From Prinia subflava (taxonomy: Eukaryota; Chordata; Aves; Passeriformes; Cisticolidae), in NCBI RefSeq assembly GCF_021018805.1, contig NC_086248.1, forward strand, positions 96,743,239 through 96,807,238: a DNA stretch of 64,000 nt, written 5' to 3'. How positions within the stretch are numbered: position 1 is the first letter of the stretch; the number at the start of each line of letters is the position of its first letter. The translations under genes were made by a program, and so were the position numbers. Of this stretch, positions 54,944 through 64,000 are shown one piece after another. The notes under the pieces were generated by a model that saw only the letters and a program-made list of their open reading frames with translations, did not search any database and had not been told where the DNA came from.

Positions 54944-55133
54944 TGAGACAGGCAGTGGAACAGGTTGCTGGGAGAGACTGGACTGTCTCTGTCCGTGGAG
55001 GCTTTCAAGACTTGTCCAGATGAAGCCTTGAGCACTAAGCCTGACCTTGCGTTTGTCACTGCTTTGCGCAGGAGGTTGGACTAGAGATGGCCTGAAGTCC
55101 CTTCTGACATAAACTTTCCTGTGATCTTATGAT
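54944..55133 (+). mobile_element. CR1 3' end fragment
   Basis: GGAACAGGTTGCTGGGAGAG, then GAGGCTTTCAAGACTTGTCC, then GCAGGAGGTTGGACTAGAG, GAAGTCCCTTCTGAC and a GATCTTATGATA end. This is the typical CR1 tail order. Confidence 0.87.
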
Positions 55134-56985
55134 AGTATACTTACCATTTATTCATCCAGGTCCTACAAAAAAAGGTAGGAACAGCTGGCAGTAAAATTAG
55201 ATTATTGTCAGTGGGTTTGTGAACTATTTTATTCTTGGTATCTGAAAATGAGACTTCATTAACAAAATGTCACTTGCCTTTATTATTGCAAAGGTAACCT
55301 TTTGAAAATGAACTGGCCATGAAATAACAGAGTAATTTCATCTAGAATCTGCAGATAATCTGAAATAATAATGCACAAGGGTATGAAATGCTTCTATTAA
55401 TCTCTGTGGGATATTAGCAGTAAAGCCCAATGATGGCAATTTGTATATAAGCATTGTTAATAATTTAGTATTACTTAAGGTTCACAAAAGAGACAGTCAC
55501 ATGTATTATTAAAAAATAATCTATGAATGAGAGTTCTCTACTATAATTAATATGATGTCTTTTACTCTAACAGGCACTCAGTAACATGATACACTTAAAC
55601 AACAAGAAAGTAGCAATAATATATAAATCTTAAAACTATGAACTACTTTGCCTGAGGGTGTATCACCTTGTGGGTGGATTTACGGTGATTTTAGCCTCCC
55701 ACTTCAGGGACTTCAAGCCTTATAAAGATTTGTCCTTTAGGTTTATTCAGTTGTGGTAATTATTTGGGAGTTGAAAGGACTCATTAGCAGTCCCTTCTCA
55801 TCTCTGATGCTGTTCTGTCAATTAGCCACTGGAAATTTCTTTAAGTACCTTCGAATTCTTTCATTATCTAGCACAAAAGGTCATTTCACATAAAATCAAG
55901 TGCTCTGAGACCAGATAAGGTAAGGACATCCAGAACTCATGAATCTATTAAATCTGTTTTCACAATCTGCTTTCACAACTGGGTGTTGTTTGGTTTTGAG
56001 GGTTGTCTGCTGCTCACCAGATGTACTCTGTTATTATTTACCTAGTGATGGAATTTTTATGGTCCCTTCATAGAGGTCCTCACAAAGTTAAAAACCATCC
56101 TTAAGTAAAAAATTCCCCAATCCTGTTTGTGCTTGGAGTTATGGTCATATTTGCAGAGTGATAGATTTGAAAATCAGCATCTCAGTACTACTTGTACAAA
56201 TGCAGCACCACCATCTATCCTCTTGTGATGACTCTGTGTGAAATTGGGATCAGACTGTACTGCAATCATATTTTTCAACTAATATGCAAAATAAAGAGAA
56301 ATTTTTTCTGTTCACAAGCATCAAATCCAAAGAGGGATAACTAGCATTCCAAAATTTAATCTGCTCAAGGAAAGCAAGAGCCCTCACAATCTTCTGTAAA
56401 ACCCTTTTCTCCACAGGGTTTACAAATGCACCGTCACGATCTGTTTGTGGACACTGTGAGACAAAGCCAGCTCATGTAAAAACTTGTGCTAGGAACTGTT
56501 GTCAAGCTTGAAATGCCTTGTGTATCCATCATCAAACATATTTAAAAGAAAGAGCCTCTGGTTAAAGATGAGAGGAGGGAATACAAACCCTTTTTTAATC
56601 AGTCTGAACAGAATTTACTTTCCATTTCTTACTGACTTTCTATTTGGTCTGCAATTTATCTCATGGTTCAGCTTTCTGAACCCGGTTACAGGTATGAGCC
56701 ACAGAGAGAGAGCAGCAATCCCTTCTGGAAATGGCTTGGGATTACCATGGAGGAAGCAGGAGCATTGGTGAGATTTTGAAGATGGAAGAGTGAAAGATGA
56801 GGTGCTAAATCTGAGACTGTGGCTGCTAAAATGAGCTGCTGAACATCAGAGAGCAAGAATTACTGCATTTCCTAAGAGTGCTGCAGAACCTGAGCCTTTT
56901 ATTTCTAGTAATAGAAATCCACGTGGGTCTCAAGAAGTGTTAAAAAAACAGGTTTTGCAAGCAACAGTTTTTCATAAAGGCAAAA

Positions 56986-57005
56986 ATATAATATATATAT
57001 ATAAA
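56986..57005. repeat. (AT)n microsatellite
   Basis: A short run of AT dinucleotides. Confidence 0.8.
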
Positions 57006-59207
57006 ATACATATCCTATGCTCTGTGATTATCTGGCTTGCCCATTCCAGGTCCCCTGAGCAGATAACTGCATCCTCAGCTCCCACACCCTCCATCCTCAG
57101 CTCCTCACCCTCCATGCTGGCCACTGTGCTGTACATTATTGCAAAGGAGCACAGCTGGGTGCTGGACTGTAATTTCTCATGCAGCTCAGATCAGGTCCAT
57201 TAGTCTATTTGAAGGTTAGGACCAAGACCATGGAAGTGCACGAGAAGCTAATAGACAGACTGGTGTTCCTGCTGTGTTCACGGGGGCTTAAACTAGGGAG
57301 AAAATAGTCAGGCACATCCATATTATTTTCACCTTTTGCTTCATGATTTGCAGTAGTCTCATTCATAAATGACAAAGAAAGAGCTCCCTGCTGCGAGGTC
57401 TTCATACCACAGAGAGCTGTAATGAGTTTGTAACGAGATGGAGATCAGGAAGATTTTTAGTGATTGCTCAGACAAATCTCTGAGTGCAAATCAGAGATGT
57501 GCTGAGTGAGGGGTATATCTTTCCATCACTCCATGGCTTAAACATCTGAGGATACTGAGGATACTTAAGGCATTCTCATGGTATTATGTAAGAAGAACTC
57601 AGGAAGACAAAAATGTCCTAAATGCATCTTTATGGATTTTTTGCCTTTGCTGTGTGTCAGAAACTTTTGTAATTTGACAGCCACCAGCAGTGATTAATGG
57701 CTGGCAATATGGCTAGGGGCAATGTGTGTTTCAAAGTCAGTATCAGGAAAGCCTCTGTGTGGCTTTGACATCTGGGAAGTCTTTGGCTGTGGAACTGTCT
57801 CCTTGCAAAATCAGAAACATGTATTTTGCCTGTGTGCTCATTGAAGAGCTCCAAATAAATAGCTGGAATATAAATGAAGAGGAGTGAAAAACAGGAGAAT
57901 ATTTACCTTAGAGTGTGGTGCTAAAATGAGATTTAAGGGTTGTTTCTCTTTTGGTCTTTTATGATAGCTTCAGTATATTTATGTTTTTCATAGGTATGCA
58001 TATATATTTGTAGAGGTCTATACATGTAAGTGCTCCCGAAATAAATGTTTTATTTTCATTTTCTTAGAAGCATCAGGTGTTTTCTGTGTTGAATCTTAGC
58101 ATAGGTAATATATATATCCTGATACTAAAGTAACCATGGCAAAATAAATAAGTAAATATTTCCAAAAGTGACTCCTGTACCTCATTTACTACTCTTTTCA
58201 AAATATGTGGTTATGAATAAACCATTTACTTCCGCAAGTATATGCTCTGCAGGATTTCAGGTACAAAAAATTAAATGGTCAGAGAATTACAATAAACAGG
58301 TTTACTGCATCCCTGTGTAACATAAACCTAATTTCTATTTGCCATGTTCTGTCCTTCTTAATTAAAACATTAGACCACATGTATAGTCTGGAGCAGCTCA
58401 ATTATGAAAAGTTAGATCCATCAGTTTATTTGTGATTGCTTTATTAATTACTGGCCTTGACTCTTGATTCAAATCAGCACTCTTTCCTCAGGTTAAAAGT
58501 GCATATTTTGTTACAAATAATATACTGTACTTTAAAACAAAAATACATTGGAAGCATTTACAAAGAAAGCTTCCACTGGACTTGGCTTTGATGGAATTAT
58601 GTTCTCTTGTGCCATGAAGTCTGACTTTCACAGGTGACCACTGGTGAATTTCTGAACGGTGTTGTTACTGAATCCCTTTAATCCATAAAAGGAATGAAAA
58701 AAATGCTGGGAGCTGAAATTCTGTTTCAGTTTTGTAGAGATGTTTCAAACACACAGTTTTTATCCATGGTTTTCAAGATATTTTAAAATGGGACTTCTGA
58801 TGGTTCCCTGGAAACCTTTTGCTTGCAAACCTGCTGTATTGTGCCCACCTGATATACTCCAAAGAAGTGGAAGAACTTTGGACAGTAAATTTAACCAAAT
58901 CTGCAGAAATGGCTAAGGTGTGTCTGGAGACACTGAGGATGCCAATAAAGACGAGGTATGAAGGGATCCATCCATTAAAGGTAAGACAAGGCAGGAGCTT
59001 GCTCTTCCTTTGTTATTTTACATATATACTTCAGCAGTTTTCATATTGCATATACCTGAAAGCAGTGGCAGTTGAGAAAGGCTTTATTTATTTACTCCAA
59101 CAGTAAATGCCTTTTTCACCCGATGGGAAAGGGCAGGCTGATCCTGCTTTGCTGAGCTACTCTGCTTTGACTCATGAGCTCTTGGGCTGGGTTCCTGCCC
59201 CTCTCCA

Positions 59208-59245
59208 TCAGGGGATGGACACTCCACCGCTGGTCCATCCCCTGA
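59208..59245. repeat. Perfect 13-bp inverted repeat with 12-base loop
   Basis: TCAGGGGATGGAC and GTCCATCCCCTGA are exact reverse complements around the loop ACTCCACCGCTG. It lies about 510 bases upstream of the CNIH3 start codon. Confidence 0.9.
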
Positions 59246-59444
59246 GCCAGGGGGAATGTTTCATGAATGTAACTGACACTGAAAGGAAAAAAACCACCAA
59301 ACTTTAAAACCTCCCATCAAAGCACTTCAAGTTTAGGCACATAATTATCTTCTCAAGATTTGGCCTGAACTGATCCCAGCCCACGCTCCTTCCTCTCACG
59401 CTGTCGTGACAGGATTTCAGTCAGAAACACGCGGCTCTCTCTGA

Positions 59445-59993
<549 letters not shown>

Positions 59994-60065
59994 TGAGACC
60001 CCTGCCTGGGGGGACGGTGTTGATTACATCGCTGTCAGCGCAAGGAGCCGTGGCAGCGGGTCCCT

Positions 60066-60119
60066 GCCAGCCCGGGCTCTGTGGCAGCCAGGGGTCTATG
60101 CCAGCCCGGGCTCCGTGGC
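60066..60119 (+). repeat. Direct repeat of a 20-mer
   Basis: GCCAGCCCGGGCTCTGTGGC at 60066-60085 recurs with one change at 60100-60119. Confidence 0.8.
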
Positions 60120-63100
60120 CGCTCGGTGCCCGCCGCCGGCAGCCCCGCAGGCGGAGCTGCCCCAGCCCCGGCTGGTGGCGGATTGGGCGCTGCCCGCCGC
60201 TCAGCGCCGGCCGTGCCCGGGCGGGAGCTCTCCAAGTATCAACATCTGCTTCTCTTGCATGCCAGTAGAGCGCTGTGAAGGGGAAACGCGGTATCTGATG
60301 AAGCAGATACGGTGTTTTCCCTTCAGTAATTACTGCATGAATAACTTCCTAAAGAGTCGGGGTTGAATGGGAAACTCTCACGTCCTTCTGATGCATGACC
60401 TGCATCTTGTGGTCCTCCTTTGTTAATTTAAGTCCGCTGGGCTGGAGCTCGTTCCTTGCTGTTCACTGGGTGTCTGTGGTAGGCGTAAGCGTGTAACTCA
60501 GAAGATATGAAATCATTCTAATGCATAACTTGTAATTCTTTTGAACTGTTACATATTTTAGAATTAATTACACTTTATGTGTGCTACGCAATAACTATGT
60601 GCTGTAAGGATTCGGGATGGAACAGGGTAAGTTGGAAAACAGAGCGAGTCTCATGGGTGCTTCTACAGCTACCTGCTGGAGTATGATTAAAAGAAAAATC
60701 CTCCTTCGACTAACAAGCAAGGGAGATGCAGAATTTATTTTTATTTAAATGAAAGTAAAGCTGTTAGCTTAGTTATGTTAGCACTAGGAAAGAAATCCTT
60801 CTGTTGTCAGAATGCTTTGAAATTTACTTATTTTGTACTCTTCATGGGACTGTTACAAATTTGGGGTTTTTTATTAAAGAAACCCAAAGAGTGTGATGGT
60901 AGTGCCAGGTGCTGTTGTGATGTCAAGTACTGCAAGGCTGAAAAGGATCCCTAGCAGCCAGCTACTGCACTACTCTGAAAAAAGGAGTAGTAAAATTTAG
61001 ATTATTACTCATGTTTTCTCTCCTCCTCTTCTGCAAACCTTTAGTCTCCAAATGTGAGAATTCCACAGCTTCCTCAAAGGGCTTAGAGTTACAAGTGTGT
61101 TCTCCTTTGAATCTCTAGCTACAAATTAAACTGCAGCAGTTTTAATGGTTGTTTTATATATTTGAAGTCTGTCACTGTGTCCTCTTTTTTTGGGTCTGGA
61201 GCTGTTATCATATGAATTCATAATGGACTTGTAGCAAATCTGGCAAATTATTCTCACATAAATGAGTGTAGTTACTGCAAATTTACTCTTAGTGAAACAT
61301 TTTTTTAACTTTCAGTCTATAAACTCATGAAGAGCAATCCTTCAGTACAAGAGCTCTGTAAAGGCCACTGGGAAAGAAAACCTTTTCTCAATACACATAT
61401 AAACATACTGCATGTTTCTTACATCTGTTGAAAAATTGTTGAGGGATTGAAATGGAAAATGGCTGGAAATGCTCTTCTGTTGTAAGAGAGAAAGAATTGG
61501 CACTATCTTTTCTAGTCAATAGAAAAAATTCTATTAAAATACAGGGTTTGTGAAGGGAAGTCATGGAATGGCAGATTTAATACCCTGCCAAAATAAACTT
61601 TTAGGTGTACATGCTTTCCACGTACACAGAACACAAGGATTTTTATTATCCCTTCTATAAGAACTGGTACAGTCTGGTTTCTTCTGTAAGTTATGTATTG
61701 AGTCATAGGAGTTTCTTTTACCTTAAACATCTCAGTTGTGAAAATCTTCCCAAGAAACAAAACTCCTACTCCTTCCCTGTGACCTGATTTTCCTTCCACT
61801 ATAATATACTGGTAAGGGACAGTAAATATATTGTACATAGGTTCTAATAACGGCAGAGGAGTGTTTCAATAATTATATTTTCCTATTTATTTTTTTAAGA
61901 CATTCTGTTGCTAAGAGTAAGTTGATGAATAATGTGAGCGTCCCATCACTTTGGAAGATTTCTGAGAATGAGAATTTATATTTTATAAATTCTTTTAAAG
62001 GATAAGAAAAAACTGTAGCATTTGGACTTGATATTGTTCTAACCTGAAGTTGAATGTGGTTTGGGCATATATCTGGAATGATTTAACAGTGGATCAAATA
62101 AAATTTCATTTTCTTCCTGCTGGCAAGTCAGATGAATTATAATTTTCATTCATATTGATCTAATAGGTTCAATAAAAATTGTACAACCAAAGCAAGAGGT
62201 TAAGATGAGGATTTTTATTTTTAGACACTGTGCTTATCTGGTGACTTTCCTCTACGAAGTTAAAGACTGTCTTTACATTCCTGTGCTCCTTATTCTTTGG
62301 AAGCAGATGAAATGAAGCCAGTCAGAGCATTTTAAAGGAATTGTAAACAAAATGCACAGAGTCCTGCAGATATCTGGAATATATTATATTTTTTCCTACC
62401 TCTGAGTGATCTTCTTGTATAGGTAGCCAGAGGTGTCTGTTATAAAAAACCTCCCAACAAACCCAAACTAGATATCATCAGAAACATTTGTTTAAATTCT
62501 GCACAAGAATTATCTTAATGTATTATTGCTGTAATTTCACTCGAAAGGAAAGGGCTTGAAAATCTCCATGTACCACATTAAACTAATGTGACCATCTGTG
62601 ATTGAGGAATTTTTAGAGCATTTAGGTTGTTCAGTGACCACATTACCTCTAACTGTAATGCCATAGTATTAGAAACACCATGTAAAAATGTGTGATAAAA
62701 CCAACAGCAGAATTTGGTCTACTAACAGCATAATTTGATATCCTCATCTGATCGTGTTGTAAGCTCAAGAACAGTGTTAGTCTTCCTACTAACTATCACA
62801 GACACTTTGTTTTGCTAAGCTCTTGTTCTTCTTTATATACAGCTTTTTACTAATCAGTTTTATTCCATTCCTAAATGATCTTGGAGATTTTAGCTTCCTG
62901 TTAACACTGAACTGAGCCTTGTCAAGTCTGTTTGAACTCCCGACAAGGCTTGACACACCACATTCATTTCTAGTGTAGCTCCACAAAGCTGTGTCTCAAG
63001 TGAAGTTAACTGAAGCTGACCAAGTTGTGCCTTATTTGTCCTCAGTTAAAAAGGGATATGCTTGTGTTGAGTCCTGCAGCACTATTCTCTTAAAGCATAT

Positions 63101-64000
63101 TGACTTTGAGTAATCTGAGTCCTTCACTTCTGGTGATATTTTAAGATGAAAAGACTTGCTTTGAGATATGTTATTTAAAGGAAAGCTTTAAGGAAAGAGC
63201 TTTTCAAAGTGGTCCATCTTATAATACCATGGCAAAACAGTTCATAAATACCAAGAACATTACTGTTAAAAAGAAAAGAATTTCTGTGGTGGGCCGTCTC
63301 TTCTTCAAGTCATACAAGCACATCTTTGCTTATGACTGCTTCATAACCTAAGGATTGCCCGAAAGTATCAGGGGTATCATGCCAGTGAAAAAATTGGCAG
63401 TGCCCGCCTGTGAGGCTGTGCCACACTGGATGCTTTTTGGAGTATTTTGATACAGTTGTAAACGCAGATGAATCCAGGAACAGCTCTTTGGCAGAACAAG
63501 AGCAGTGTGTGTTGAAAGTGATGGCAGCTACTTGAGCCAAGCATACGGAGAATAAAGCGACAGAAGATGGAGCTTTTTTGGTTTATGGTCCCCACACCAC
63601 CTTATTTTTCTTTTGAAAAATAATATAGTGAGGATAGTATTAATCTTGATAAATTACCTTAATAAAACTTTGGCTTCACTCAACAGTTACAAGTTCACAA
63701 GTATAATTAAAAACAGTGGTAGGCAGTGACTGAACAGAGGCTAAGATTGACTTGTAGTTTTAATCAAAGCATCCTTTTTTTGCAAACACCAGGGAATTAA
63801 GCCCTTGGAATCTGTATTCAGTGTTGTTTCTGCTAATGGCTTTGTGTGTTACGTTTATCAGACACCTTGAGTTATCTGTGTCTCGTTTTCTCATTTGCTA
63901 AGTGTGAGTAATGGAACTAAACTGCAAGTACTGCCTGTCACTTTATTTAAGAGCTATTCCTAAAATGTCTTTTCTTTCTGACAGAAGGTGCTATACACAT

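Larger units (their letters stand above)
55134..59439. other. Intergenic DNA upstream of CNIH3
   Basis: AT-rich, with a TA microsatellite at 56986-57005 and a perfect hairpin at 59208-59245. Some stretches (55300-55520 and 58340-58500) look like conserved enhancer sequence by texture only. No coding gene was recognised. Confidence 0.6.

Noticed and set aside
63290..63570. Slightly CpG-enriched segment near the right end
   Set aside because: No splice pair, frame or repeat family could be assigned.
60241..64000. Search for CNIH3 exon 2
   Set aside because: No segment encoding the expected IIAFDELRTDF start after an acceptor was seen.

Overview
The window is vertebrate nuclear DNA, most likely from a bird. 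The evidence is intron-split genes with GT-AG junctions, CpG-island promoters, and several CR1-type retroposon tails. One of these tails ends in the direct repeat ATTCTGTG that is typical of avian CR1. No bacterial, viral or organellar genes are seen.

Left part (1 to about 26.2 kb): WDR26 on the minus strand, the scaffold subunit of the CTLH/GID E3 ubiquitin ligase. Thirteen coding exons were placed by hand from splice junctions, reading phase and recalled similarity to the human protein. They run from exon 1 (start codon at 25389-25391) down to exon 13 (325-510). Together they encode 616 residues, covering LisH, CTLH/CRA and the WD40 propeller. The last short coding exon and the 3' UTR lie off the left edge. 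Exon 1 sits in a CpG island (about 24.6-26.3 kb). Upstream of the AUG the frame stays open for at least 212 codons with no AUG. It holds an acidic serine patch and a basic NLS-like patch, and two near-cognate starts in good Kozak context. This is the best candidate here for an unannotated coding feature: a non-AUG N-terminal extension of WDR26.

Middle (26.3 to 59.4 kb): about 33 kb with no recognised protein-coding gene. It contains six recognisable CR1 remnants, several simple repeats, and three exon-like segments on the plus strand at 36876-37018, 49874-49976 and 51050-51138. Each has an acceptor and a donor. They could be 5' noncoding exons of CNIH3 or of a lncRNA.

Right part (59.4 to 64 kb): the CpG island and first coding exon of CNIH3 (cornichon 3, an AMPA-receptor auxiliary and cargo-export protein) on the plus strand, followed by the start of its long first intron. 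WDR26 and CNIH3 are divergent (head to head), as I recall for human 1q42. They are not functionally coupled as far as the sequence shows.
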